A DNA stretch of 64,000 nucleotides from Candidatus Soleaferrea massiliensis AP7 (GTDB lineage: Bacteria > Bacillota > Clostridia > Oscillospirales > Ruminococcaceae), in the NCBI RefSeq assembly GCF_000820765.1, contig NZ_CCYH01000045.1, positions 1-64,000 of the forward strand, written 5' to 3'. Below are positions 32,478 through 41,537 of the stretch, one piece after another; positions within the stretch are counted from its first letter, which is position 1, and each line of letters opens with the position of its first letter. The position numbers and the translations under genes were made by a program. The notes beneath the pieces are model-generated. The model did not search any database. It worked only from the letters and a program-made list of their open reading frames with translations, and was not told the origin of the DNA.

Positions 32478-33713
32478 TCAATACCGATTGTCAAAGATTC
32501 TGGTGGATTTTTTTTCACTTCTCGGCAGATCGCCGATGCCGACCGCCTTCGGCACAATTGTGATACCGATCTTGAGCTTAAAGCGACGATGGATTTCATG
32601 CTCGAGCTGTTCACTGTCGGCGCCCTTTTCGCGCTCCACAAACAGCGTCAGAATATCCTTGCCGTTCAGATGGTCGATCATGACCTGATATTCGCTGGAT
32701 GCGCCTTCAATATCCCGCAGCAGCTCATCGATCTGGCTTGGGAAGATGTTGACGCCTTTGACCTTTATCATATCATCGGTCCGGCCGATTAATGTGTCGA
32801 TTCGCGGATATTGGCTGCCGCATGCACAGTCTCCCAGCACAAATCTTGTCAGATCATGCGTGCGGTACCGGATCAGCGGCGCGCCTTCCTTGCGCAGCGT
32901 CGTGATGACCAGTTCACCGATCTCACCATCCGGTACAATCTCGCCGGTTTTCGGATCGACAATTTCACAATAGATGTAGTCGTCCCAGTAGTGCATGCCG
33001 CTCTCATCGTCGCAGCTGATGCCGATGCCGGGGCCGTAGATCTCGGTCAGGCCATAGATGTCATAGAGCTGGACGCCCAGCTCCGCGGCGATGCGTTTCC
33101 GCATCTTTTCGCCCCAGCGCTCCGATCCGATCAGGCCCTTGCGCAGATGAATCCTCTCGCCGATGCCGCGCTTTGCAATCTCCTCCGCCAGCAGAAGCGC
33201 ATAGGAGGAGGTCGCGGTCAGCACCGTGCTCTTCAAATCCATCATCATGCGCAGCTGTTTGTCGGTGTTGCCCGGCCCCATCGGGATCGCCATCGCGCCG
33301 AGCAGCTCCGCGCCGGCCTGAAAGCCGATGCCGGCCGTCCAAAGCCCGTATCCCGGCGTGATATGGATGCGGTCCAGCTTCGTGACGCCCGCAGTCTCAT
33401 AACAGCGTTTAAACATAATCGCCCAGTCCTCAACATCCCGCTGTGTATATGGGATGATGACCGGTGTGCCGGTCGTGCCGGAGGACGAATGGATGCGGAC
33501 AATCTCCTCATCCGGGACAGCCTGCAGTCCGAGCGGATACGCTTCGCGCAGGTCCCCTTTCCAGGAAAACGGGAGCTTTTCAAAATCCGACTGCGTCTGG
33601 ATCCCGTCGATATCGATGCCCTCAAATTTCTTCTGGTAGAACCCGCCTTCAACCGCGGTCAGCCGTTTTAACTGCCGCTTGATCAGGTCGAACTGGGATT
33701 GTTTCATCTGCAT
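32478..33713 (-). CDS. paaK: phenylacetate-CoA ligase family protein
   Basis: 411 residues, slightly shorter than aerobic PaaK. AMP-binding motifs: HSSSGTTGTPVIIPYTQRDV, GSERWGEKMRKR, YDIYGLTEIYGPG, and RYRTHDLTRFVLGDC; the C-terminal domain has GRTDDMIKVKGVNIFPSQID. Such ligases interconvert aryl acids and aryl-CoA with ATP/AMP. The ATG is 3 nt after the iorB stop with GGAGG in the end of iorB, so it is the third gene of iorA-iorB-paaK. In that setting it may act on arylacetyl groups formed by the oxidoreductase. Confidence 0.92.
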   Translation of the reverse strand: MQMKQSQFDLIKRQLKRLTAVEGGFYQKKFEGIDIDGIQTQSDFEKLPFSWKGDLREAYPLGLQAVPDEEIVRIHSSSGTTGTPVIIPYTQRDVEDWAIMFKRCYETAGVTKLDRIHITPGYGLWTAGIGFQAGAELLGAMAIPMGPGNTDKQLRMMMDLKSTVLTATSSYALLLAEEIAKRGIGERIHLRKGLIGSERWGEKMRKRIAAELGVQLYDIYGLTEIYGPGIGISCDDESGMHYWDDYIYCEIVDPKTGEIVPDGEIGELVITTLRKEGAPLIRYRTHDLTRFVLGDCACGSQYPRIDTLIGRTDDMIKVKGVNIFPSQIDELLRDIEGASSEYQVMIDHLNGKDILTLFVEREKGADSEQLEHEIHRRFKLKIGITIVPKAVGIGDLPRSEKKSTRIFDNRY

Positions 33714-33716
33714 GGC

Positions 33717-34307
33717 TTATTCCTCCATCCCTGATGCCGCGCCCAGCGCGAGCGCTTTCAGGTTCATCTCGGCAAATCGTTCGGGCACGCGCTCTGTAAT
33801 GGTCCGCTTCATCTCATCGATGGAGAGCTCCAGTACGCCGGTGGAAAGCGCCGCGCCGAGCAGCGCGACATTCAGCACCTTGGCGGTGCCGCAGCTTTCA
33901 CAGATCGGTTCGGCATCCAGGATCAGCAGGCGCTCCACCCCCTCTTTCAGAAAGCTGAGCATCTCCTCCCCGCTGTAATCCGAACCGCTCAGGGATGCCG
34001 TGATCGGCGCAATCGCCTTACTGCTCACGACCACCACGCCGCCGGGCTTCAGAAAATCGAGACAGCGGACCGCCTCAGCCGGTTCAAAACCGATGATCAT
34101 ATCCGCGCCCCCTTGTGGAATCAGCGGGGAATGGATCACATCGCCGATCCGTACATGGCTGACCACGCATCCGCCGCGCTGCGCCATGCCGATCGTTTCG
34201 GCGGTGCGCGCGAATTCTCCGCGATTCATCGCCGCCTGTGCGAGCAGCTTGGAAGCCAGCACCGTTCCCTGTCCGCCAACGCCGGACAACAGGATGTTCT
34301 TATTCAT
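33717..34307 (-). CDS. iorB: indolepyruvate oxidoreductase subunit beta
   Basis: 196 residues, the usual size of the small (gamma-type) subunit. The signature LLSGVGGQGTVLASKLLAQA is at the N-terminus, then TAETIGMAQRGGCVVSHVRIG and GFEPAEAVRCLDFL. With IorA it oxidises aryl 2-oxoacids to aryl-CoA with reduction of ferredoxin. The ATG at 34307 has GGAGG 8 nt upstream and overlaps the end of iorA by 8 nt. Translation is likely coupled. Confidence 0.94.
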   Translation of the reverse strand: MNKNILLSGVGGQGTVLASKLLAQAAMNRGEFARTAETIGMAQRGGCVVSHVRIGDVIHSPLIPQGGADMIIGFEPAEAVRCLDFLKPGGVVVVSSKAIAPITASLSGSDYSGEEMLSFLKEGVERLLILDAEPICESCGTAKVLNVALLGAALSTGVLELSIDEMKRTITERVPERFAEMNLKALALGAASGMEE

Positions 34308-36087
34308 GCTGTGCACCTCCAATCGCGCCGACCGGACAGACCTGGCTGCAGATGGAACATCCATAGCAGAGCGACGGTTCGATATACGCCTTGTTTCCTT
34401 TATATACAATCGCCGGGCAGCCAAGCTCCCGGATACATTTTTTACATCCAATGCACTTCTCTTCATCCACATGGTAAAGCGGCGCGGGTTTTGTGACCGC
34501 GATACACGGCGATTTGAAGATGACCGCCGAAACGCCCTTCAGCTCCGCGGCAGTTTTGACCGCATCGACCGCCTTTTCCAAGTCCAGCGGGTCGACCGTC
34601 ACGACGCTTTTCACGCCGATCGCTTCCAGCACTGCCGGGATGCTGATCTTCTGGGAGACCTCTCCCATCATCGTCACGCCGGTTCCCGGATGCGGCTGAT
34701 GGCCGGTCATAGCCGTGGTGGAATTGTCCAGCACGATCAGCACGATATCGGTCTCATTGTAGACCGCGTTGACCACACCGGTGATGCCGGAAGCGAAGAA
34801 GGTGGAATCACCGATGAACGCAAAGTTGACCGCATCCGGCTGAGCCCGGTGCAGACCCTGCGCCACCGTCACGCCCGCGCCCATGCACAGGCAGGTGTCC
34901 ACCATCCCAAGCGGCGCCGCGTTGCCCAGTGTGTAGCAGCCGATATCGCCGGAGAAAACCGCCTTTCGGCTCTTCATCGCCTGCTTGACGGCATAGAAGG
35001 ACGCGCGGTGCGGGCACCCCGCACACAGGACGGGCGGACGTATCGGCAGGTCCGGCTTCTCAATGGGCTGCATGGCCGAAGTCTCCAGGCCGAGGAAGCG
35101 TTCCAGCGCTCCTCTGACGGAGGCGACGGTGTTCTCCCCTGCCGGCTGGATGTCTCCGGTCAGCTTTCCTTTGACGGTCACCGGCAGATGATGCTTGCCG
35201 CACAGATAGATCAGTTCCCGTTCCAGCACCGGATCCAGCTCTTCGACAACCAGCACCTCGTCAAGTCCCTCCAGGAACTGCAGCGCAAGCTTTTCCGGGA
35301 ACGGATACGGGGTGGAAATTTTCATCAGCCTGACCGGCGTCTCTCCCAGCGCCTCACAGGTGTAGGCATAGCTGATGCCGCCGGATACGACGCCTTTTTT
35401 TCCGCTGCCGCATATGTAGTTGAACCGGTAACCGCTGAAGTCCTCGCCGATCTGCGGATTTCTCTGTTCGATGTTTCGATGGGCCTGATAGGAAAGCCGC
35501 GGGAAGATCACCCACTTGGAATCCTTCACAAAGCCTTCCGGCACATCCTTCGTTCTGCGCGGCTTCACCTCAATCGACGCACAGGCGTGGCAGACGCGCG
35601 TTGTGGGACGGAACAGCACCGGCGTGTGATATTTTTCCGAGTAGTCAAACGCGTCGCCGATCATCTCGTACGCCTCTTCGGGCGAGCTTGGGTCGAAGAC
35701 CGGCAGCTTGGAGAAGTGCGCGAAGTGCCGGGTATCCTGCTCGGTCTGCGAGGAGATCGGGCCCGGATCGTCCGCGACGGCGATGACCATGCCGCCCTTT
35801 ACGCCGATATAAGCCAGACTCATCAGCGGATCGGAGGCGACGTTGAGCCCCACCTGCTTCATGGTGACCAGCACGCGCCGTCCGGCATACGCCGCACCCG
35901 CGCCGACCTCAAGAGCGGCCTTCTCATTCGTGGACCATTCCACATAGACGTCCCCCGGGTTGTTCTTAGCAACCGTTTCGAGGATTTCTGTCGACGGGGT
36001 GCCCGGGTACCCACAGACGACATCCACCCCCGCATGTATCGCACCGAGACCAATCGCCTCGTTACCCATCAAGAGTTGTTTACCCAC
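34300..36087 (-). CDS. iorA: indolepyruvate ferredoxin oxidoreductase subunit alpha
   Basis: 595 residues. The pyrimidine-binding domain is N-terminal (YPGTPSTEILE, STNEKAALEVGAGAAYAG, DPGPISSQTEQDTRHFA); the thiamine diphosphate domain has CAGCPHRASFYAVK, SGDIGCYTLG and FIGDSTFFASGITGV. The C-terminus carries two [4Fe-4S] ferredoxin motifs (CIGCKKCIRELGCP and CYGCSICSQVCPVG). Start is a GTG at 36087 with GGAGG 7 nt upstream. First gene of an operon for oxidative decarboxylation of aromatic 2-oxoacids, giving reduced ferredoxin and a CoA thioester. Confidence 0.96.
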   Translation of the reverse strand: MGKQLLMGNEAIGLGAIHAGVDVVCGYPGTPSTEILETVAKNNPGDVYVEWSTNEKAALEVGAGAAYAGRRVLVTMKQVGLNVASDPLMSLAYIGVKGGMVIAVADDPGPISSQTEQDTRHFAHFSKLPVFDPSSPEEAYEMIGDAFDYSEKYHTPVLFRPTTRVCHACASIEVKPRRTKDVPEGFVKDSKWVIFPRLSYQAHRNIEQRNPQIGEDFSGYRFNYICGSGKKGVVSGGISYAYTCEALGETPVRLMKISTPYPFPEKLALQFLEGLDEVLVVEELDPVLERELIYLCGKHHLPVTVKGKLTGDIQPAGENTVASVRGALERFLGLETSAMQPIEKPDLPIRPPVLCAGCPHRASFYAVKQAMKSRKAVFSGDIGCYTLGNAAPLGMVDTCLCMGAGVTVAQGLHRAQPDAVNFAFIGDSTFFASGITGVVNAVYNETDIVLIVLDNSTTAMTGHQPHPGTGVTMMGEVSQKISIPAVLEAIGVKSVVTVDPLDLEKAVDAVKTAAELKGVSAVIFKSPCIAVTKPAPLYHVDEEKCIGCKKCIRELGCPAIVYKGNKAYIEPSLCYGCSICSQVCPVGAIGGAQHE

Positions 36088-36320
36088 ATTGTTTCCTCCA
36101 GTCGTTTCTAGAATCCTTTTTATTATACGCCTTTTCACCGGTTTTTTCAAATCATATCCGCAGATTTCAGGCATTTTTCTAGAAAAAGTCACGGCGGATA
36201 TTTGGTTCCGGCCATATTTCTTCCTGCGTTTACACTTCGTATGTCTTATGATGTGCCATACAATAGGAGCCCACCAGCAAATGAACGATTCCGGAGATTT
36301 TAGACTGCAACAACAAAGAT
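36088..36320. other. intergenic region upstream of iorA
   Basis: Contains the presumed promoter of the iorA-iorB-paaK operon; an AT-rich stretch at about 36115-36130 lies just upstream of the start. No gene or repeat was recognised. Confidence 0.35.
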
Positions 36321-36354
36321 CAGGGGCTTCCGGCCAAATAGCCGGAAGCCCCTG
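36321..36354 (-). terminator. terminator after the dockerin-like protein gene
   Basis: 14-bp perfect stem (arms 36321-36334 and 36341-36354), 6-nt loop, about 80 bp past the leftward stop at 36432. On the minus strand it is followed by TTTGTTG. Confidence 0.7.
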
Positions 36355-36431
36355 CTGGTCAAATCGTAATTTTCAAAAAAACTTTCCTAAGTAGTAAGTC
36401 AAGTTTTCAGTGTTTTAACAGTAACTGCCAA

Positions 36432-37907
36432 TTACTCAGCAGAATTCAGAATGATGCTCTTGGCTGCGACCAGGTCATAAACAAAGACCTTATCGCTGTT
36501 TCTATCCGGATAAGCAATGTTGGTAGCTGCCCACTGGATATCCTCGCCATATGTTTCCCAAGAATGATCATAGCTCAGAATGAAGCCCTTGAGCGCACTC
36601 AGGTCAGAAATATTGACAATGCTCATGGCATTACCATTCAAAGAAACATCGCCTTTGATTCTCATCATCATGTTATAGATATCAAAAACAATCTTTTCCG
36701 ATGCGACACCATAATTATCCGGAGCGCCTTCATTTCTGATTACAGAACCGGTCATGACAAAGCGGCTGGTTGTACCAATCAGGTTTCCGCCGTTCACATC
36801 CACAACAGACAGATCGAAATCGCCTGCCGCAACTGCTTCAGCGTCAAAAACTGCATCGGCATTGAAATCCTGCTGACCGCTGGTGACGTCGACCTTGCTG
36901 TAATCCGCATGGATCGCTACGCCCTCTGTCTCAACAAGCAGCGCATCGATAGCGTCTCTCTTCAATTCGACGTCTTTGTCTTCACTTGCAACAGCCATTT
37001 CGCCAAACGTAAGGTTTTCCATGTTTGCCCAACCAGCTTCTTCGTTTGCAAATGTAAAGGAAGAAGTGCTTACTGCAGAATCAACCAGCGCTTTGAAACG
37101 AAGGGAAGCGATGAACATACCATAATCTTCGATCGGGTTATCGTCGGTAACAATCGCCGCAACACGAACAACGCCTTCGGAAACTTCATATGCTTCCACG
37201 CCTGCTGCAAGCTCAGTCGCTTTGTTAAAGATGAATTTGGAATCATCATAGTTGATGTCAAACTGCAAACTCGCGATGCCATGTTCATTCTCTGCCAGTT
37301 CCGCTGCGTTGTCAAGCTTCAGATTCACATTGTAATCATATGCCATCTCGGCAACGTCATTTGCGTCGATGCTGATTTCTGCGGAGAATGCAGATTCGAC
37401 AGGCAGCACAGTGCCTTTTTCCAATTTAACTTCTGTCGCACCTGGTGTAGTACTAACGGTTGGATTGTCTGTCTCATAATAGACGATAGACGGGGTGTAG
37501 GATCCCTCTGTAGTGCTGTCAACTTTATCAAACTTGACAACGCCGAGTTCAACCTCACCTCCGTAAGAATCCATCGCAAGATCCGATCCACTCAGCAAGA
37601 ACACAACATTGTTGCCATTGTCCTGCCAAACGATCTCGTCCATATCGATGCCCGGTACGAAATCACTAAAGGTGTAATCCGCATTGGAGTCATCAAGCAT
37701 AATCTGTGCACCTGCAAGGGTGACACCTTCCGGAATGTTCAGAGACAAATAATACTCCGCATCCTCGTACGGCTGAACCGTATCATTGACAGGGATCAGG
37801 TTGATCAATGGAGCGTTGCCCGGCTCTTCTGCAAAGGCCACACCGCTGAACGAGGTCACGGTTAAAGCCGCTGCACACAAAAGACTTACTACTTTCTTTT
37901 TAAACAT
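36432..37907 (-). CDS. secreted protein with cohesin-like and dockerin-like domains
   Basis: 491 residues. Signal peptide MFKKKVVSLLCAAALTVTSF...AFA. Two beta-rich regions of cohesin/CBM-like form follow (~35-155 and ~170-310; LQFDINYDDSKFIF and FIASLRFKAL are typical strands). The C-terminus has two calcium-loop-like segments, GDVSLNGNAMSIVNISDL and DRNSDKVFVYDLVAAKSI, matching the duplicated F-hand of a dockerin. It could bridge a cell-bound cohesin and another partner. Acidic overall, which suits a calcium-dependent extracellular role. It is the third of a three-gene surface cluster. Function inferred from domain logic. Confidence 0.78.
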   Translation of the reverse strand: MFKKKVVSLLCAAALTVTSFSGVAFAEEPGNAPLINLIPVNDTVQPYEDAEYYLSLNIPEGVTLAGAQIMLDDSNADYTFSDFVPGIDMDEIVWQDNGNNVVFLLSGSDLAMDSYGGEVELGVVKFDKVDSTTEGSYTPSIVYYETDNPTVSTTPGATEVKLEKGTVLPVESAFSAEISIDANDVAEMAYDYNVNLKLDNAAELAENEHGIASLQFDINYDDSKFIFNKATELAAGVEAYEVSEGVVRVAAIVTDDNPIEDYGMFIASLRFKALVDSAVSTSSFTFANEEAGWANMENLTFGEMAVASEDKDVELKRDAIDALLVETEGVAIHADYSKVDVTSGQQDFNADAVFDAEAVAAGDFDLSVVDVNGGNLIGTTSRFVMTGSVIRNEGAPDNYGVASEKIVFDIYNMMMRIKGDVSLNGNAMSIVNISDLSALKGFILSYDHSWETYGEDIQWAATNIAYPDRNSDKVFVYDLVAAKSIILNSAE

Positions 37908-38063
37908 AGTCTTGATCTCCTCTTTTCTTTGTAGTTTTTTAGATTTTTATTGATAGTACAGTGTCATTTCCCCTTGCCTGCAGGAGCCCTGCCGGCCCAC
38001 CATTGGGAAACTTTCACCGACTTGACCACAAATGAACTTTCTTTTCTCTCTGTTATGTAGAAT

Positions 38064-39104
38064 CTACTGTTCGGAGGAATCCTGGCTGTCGGATGAATGA
38101 TCATCCACATGCAAATCCGGGTTGGAGGATGCTGCGAAAGGATCCTTCGGTTTTCTGAATTTATAGTAGTACAGGGCATATCCGCCGCCTGCCGCCAAGA
38201 CCAGCACAATGACAATGATCACCGCGATCATTGCGCCGTTTGAGGAAGCGGGTCCCCTGTTGCCGTCGCTGACAATCTCTTTCTTAATGTTGCCGTTTGC
38301 GTCGACAATGTATTTGATGCCGTCTTCCGCTGTGGAGATGGTCTCCCCTTCAGCCAAAGATACATCTGTCTCTTCTACGGTTTCGTATTTGTGTGTCGTA
38401 CCATCGGCTCCGCCGGCTCCATCTCCGTCGCCCTTCGGGCCGGATACATTGGATGTCATGCTGGCCGTCTCACCCGGCTTGCCCTTGCTTGTATACTCGG
38501 ACTGTCCGCCCGATGTACCGTCGCCATCGTCGCCATCCGGGTTTTCCGGATCATCGCGATGATCCAAGCCGCCTTCCACCTTGACGCTGATAGGCTGACC
38601 GGAAACCTCCAAGTTAACCAGATCGCTTTGATTTGCCGGATTATTTCCAAGAAAAGCCGAGTCTGTGCTCAATTGAATGCTGTAATCGCCGTTGACAGCG
38701 TTGTCTTTGACCTTAAATTCCAGTGTAAACAGATTTCCATCTGTCGGCATCAAAGGATCCAGCCCATTTATCGGCATGTAAAGAACCACCAACTGGTTCC
38801 GTGACATCCGCGCATCCAAACTGCTTCCCAACAGTGAACTGCTGCTGCCTACAAATTCAAGGTTGGTATAATCAAATTTGTATTCAAACTGAAATCCCAA
38901 TGAACCGTTCGGCGCCGCCTGTTTGAAGTTTGTCACCTTTGCATCGACTTTGAACGTGTCGTTTGGTTTCAGGTCCGTGTTGCTGACGGCATACTCCAAA
39001 TTGACATTTTCCGCCGCCAGCGCCGGAACGACTCCCACGGCTGTCGTAATCACCAATGCTGCCAATGTGCTTGCTAAAATGCGACCATTCCACTTTTTAA
39101 ACAT
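38064..39104 (-). CDS. cell-surface cohesin-domain protein with C-terminal anchor
   Basis: 346 residues. After a signal peptide ending at ALAAEN comes one cohesin-like domain (~30-170): NTDLKPNDTFKVDAKVTNF, GFQFEYKFDYTNLEFVG, and DGNLFTLEFKVKDNAVNGDY. A Gly/Asp/Ser-rich linker (DDPENPDGDDGDGTSGG) and a membrane span (AMIAVIIVIVLVLAAGGGY) lead to a short acidic cytosolic tail. The start at 39104 has GAGGT 4 nt upstream. Lying between two other exported proteins with related domains, it is probably an anchoring scaffold. Confidence 0.82.
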   Translation of the reverse strand: MFKKWNGRILASTLAALVITTAVGVVPALAAENVNLEYAVSNTDLKPNDTFKVDAKVTNFKQAAPNGSLGFQFEYKFDYTNLEFVGSSSSLLGSSLDARMSRNQLVVLYMPINGLDPLMPTDGNLFTLEFKVKDNAVNGDYSIQLSTDSAFLGNNPANQSDLVNLEVSGQPISVKVEGGLDHRDDPENPDGDDGDGTSGGQSEYTSKGKPGETASMTSNVSGPKGDGDGAGGADGTTHKYETVEETDVSLAEGETISTAEDGIKYIVDANGNIKKEIVSDGNRGPASSNGAMIAVIIVIVLVLAAGGGYALYYYKFRKPKDPFAASSNPDLHVDDHSSDSQDSSEQ

Positions 39105-39200
39105 AGCTACCTCTTTCCGGCAGGCACCCCTCATACCTGCTTTGTATTTTATTTATCGTTTAAATAAAACACACCCTCGATTTATAAGTGATCGAATGGA

Positions 39201-41219
39201 TTAATCTTTACGGCTTCTCTTTTTAAAGGTCACTGCCGCAACCGCTGCCAATCCAACCACCAACGCGCTTGCAGAAAGAAGTCCCATACTGCCGCCGCCA
39301 GTCGGCGGGTTGGGTTTGCTGGCTGAACTGCTGGAGCCGGCCGACGAATCAGCCGATCCAGAGGATTCATCCTTGGATGAGGTGTCGGAGGAAGTATCCG
39401 AAGACGTATCGGACGAAGTGTCGGAGGAAGTATCTGATGAAGACGCATCCTCGTTATAGGCAAATTTTACAACTGTCTGGTTGCCTGCTTTGTCGGTTAC
39501 CGTCAGAATGTAGTTGCCATCCTGATCGACAACAACACCGGAAACGACTTCTTCAGGCTCATCGGTTCCATCGGTGTTCAAGAAAGCATTCCAAAGGTTT
39601 GTATCGCTGAACTGAATGGTGACCGGTTCGCTGTAGCTGCCGCCGTCTTCCACACCGGTAACCGTCGGTGCGGTTTTATCCACGACAAAGCGATAGGATA
39701 CAGCCAGTTCCGAATTTCCGGTAAACGCAAGCTCATACGCACCTTCGCCGCCGATGGTGGTTTTGCTTTCATATGCGTTTCCATTCAAAAGGCTGCTGAC
39801 GCCTTCAACCGAATTGAAGGTGACATAGATATCATCTTTAAAGTAGTAAGTGCCATCAAATATCGGCACGTTTTTGCTCAAATTAATCGGTTCGTTGGTA
39901 TCCGCCCAATAGAATGTGACGTCTAAATCATTCAACTCATCCGACACAATCTCAAACCTGCGGATCCTTTCATTTCCAGCCAAATCAGCCACCACTACGA
40001 AATAGGAGCCTGGCTCATTGAATACCGTACCACTTTCAAACGGTTGATCATTTACAAAAGCAGAGGCGAGATTTTCATCTGAATAGGTCACTTTGACCGG
40101 GTTTCTCGACTGATTCTGCTCATCCACCGTTTCAAGGTTGATTGTTGGCTGAGTTTTGTCAATGACAAAGCTGACCGAAACGGTCTTCCCATTTTCCTTG
40201 GTGACGGTTAACGTGTAGCTTCCCTCTTCGCTGACCTTGTCGCCGCTGACAAACGGCTGGCCGTTCAGCAGTGCGGTGCCTTCGCTGTATTTGGGATAGA
40301 CATCCACGTTGTAGTATTTTCCATCTTCAACGCCCCAGATGGTAGGCGCGGAAGCATCTTTTGTAAAGGCTACACTTGTCTGGTTGCCCGCTTTGTCGGT
40401 TGCAACCAGCGTATAATCGCCGTCTTCGGTGATGATCGAGCCGTTTTCAATCGGCATGCCGTTCAGCATGATGGATTCCAGATGGTTCTCATCCACCGAA
40501 ACCGTCACATTGTCCACAAACAGCTTGGCCACATCGCCCTCGTAGGCCTGTCCGTTCAGCTTGATAACCGGTTTCACATTGTCGATCTTCACAGCGGCCC
40601 GGGCGCCTTCCGTCAATCGGTATGGACTTGGAGATGCTTGCGAGAATTCGAATGAAACCTGGTCCTCATCTTTACTGGTCTGTACGCCGTCCGGATAGTA
40701 AACCATCATATTGGTTCCCTTGGGACGAATCGATATAATGTCGTTAAAGGATTGCTCTGTATCAGCCGACACGTCGCCGTTTAATGTGAATTCCAGCGCC
40801 ATGAAGTCGTCGCCTTTTACCGGGTTGACCACTTTGGAATTCTGATCCTCACCTAAAATCATGATGCCGCTCGCCCCGGCAAAATACATATCCGCGAACT
40901 TCGTATGTTCCGCGCCGCTTCCAGTCAAGGTGTTCAGGCTTGTCGCCTTCGCTCCCTCTCTTGAAAGAAGCTGCGCGTTGTAATCCAGCATAAACTGATA
41001 CACGTTGATGCCCACATTGTTTGTCGTGCCCTGTATATCGGCCGAATAGATGATCTTGACAGTGTCTCCGGATTTATAGTATTCCTTTTCGGTCCTGCTG
41101 GAGACCACCAAATCATTTTTGCTGGGACGGCCCTGCGCCAGTGCAAACGCGCTGACAGACAGAGAGGCTGTTGCCACGGCAGCCGCAATTACTGCCGCTA
41201 TGTACCTCTTCAATTTCAT
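39201..41219 (-). CDS. large surface protein: cohesin-like head, Ig-like repeats, sorting-type tail
   Basis: 672 residues. Signal peptide (MKLKRYIAAVIAAAVATASL...AFA); a cohesin-like domain (~35-205; SGDTVKIIYSADIQG, FMLDYNAQLLS, LEFTLNGDVS); then four or five Ig-like repeats of ~85-90 residues marked by GDYTLVATDKAGNQTSV, GSYTLTVTKENG, GSYFVVVADLAGNERI and GNYILTVTDKAGNQTVV. A Ser/Thr/Asp linker of repeated SSDT units follows. The end is PNPPTGGGSMG, a hydrophobic span and a KKRSRKD tail, resembling a variant sortase or membrane anchor. First gene of the surface cluster, behind a clear promoter. Confidence 0.85.
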   Translation of the reverse strand: MKLKRYIAAVIAAAVATASLSVSAFALAQGRPSKNDLVVSSRTEKEYYKSGDTVKIIYSADIQGTTNNVGINVYQFMLDYNAQLLSREGAKATSLNTLTGSGAEHTKFADMYFAGASGIMILGEDQNSKVVNPVKGDDFMALEFTLNGDVSADTEQSFNDIISIRPKGTNMMVYYPDGVQTSKDEDQVSFEFSQASPSPYRLTEGARAAVKIDNVKPVIKLNGQAYEGDVAKLFVDNVTVSVDENHLESIMLNGMPIENGSIITEDGDYTLVATDKAGNQTSVAFTKDASAPTIWGVEDGKYYNVDVYPKYSEGTALLNGQPFVSGDKVSEEGSYTLTVTKENGKTVSVSFVIDKTQPTINLETVDEQNQSRNPVKVTYSDENLASAFVNDQPFESGTVFNEPGSYFVVVADLAGNERIRRFEIVSDELNDLDVTFYWADTNEPINLSKNVPIFDGTYYFKDDIYVTFNSVEGVSSLLNGNAYESKTTIGGEGAYELAFTGNSELAVSYRFVVDKTAPTVTGVEDGGSYSEPVTIQFSDTNLWNAFLNTDGTDEPEEVVSGVVVDQDGNYILTVTDKAGNQTVVKFAYNEDASSSDTSSDTSSDTSSDTSSDTSSKDESSGSADSSAGSSSSASKPNPPTGGGSMGLLSASALVVGLAAVAAVTFKKRSRKD

Positions 41220-41304
41220 TCAATCTATCCCCTTTCGAAACAGCTTTTCCCTTCCATATACACACATAACTGTATCATATTTTTATGGTACAGTGTCTAT
41301 AAAC
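41220..41304. other. leader of the surface-protein cluster
   Basis: AT-rich leader between the promoter and the first surface gene. It holds GACACTGTAC (minus strand, 41288-41297), a motif also found upstream of the third surface gene (37956-37965). Confidence 0.35.
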
Positions 41305-41333
41305 AGTGTACTACACTTTGCGTTTTTTGTCAA
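41305..41333 (-). promoter_or_regulatory. promoter of the surface-protein cluster
   Basis: On the minus strand: TTGACA (41333-41328), 17-nt spacer, TACACT (41310-41305), about 85 bp upstream of the start codon. Two ACACTGT motifs overlap or follow the -10 element and could be regulator sites. Confidence 0.6.
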
Positions 41334-41537
41334 TTATAGATATTACTTTTTCATAATCCGTGAACGTCAATTTCAGGTCTGAATTTTATATTATTTTCCT
41401 GTTTTCCTGTCAATTTCAATAGACAATATGGGAATAGTACCGAATCTATCTGCATTCTGTACAATTTACCGTATCAGATCTTGTACACTTTTTCTTGGAT
41501 TCTTCCCACTGCCGCACATATGTCAAATATTTAAATT

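Noticed and set aside
34000..36111. A ~700-codon open frame on the plus strand
   Set aside because: It is antisense to iorA/iorB, has no ribosome binding site and shows low-complexity Arg/His composition typical of shadows of GC-rich genes.
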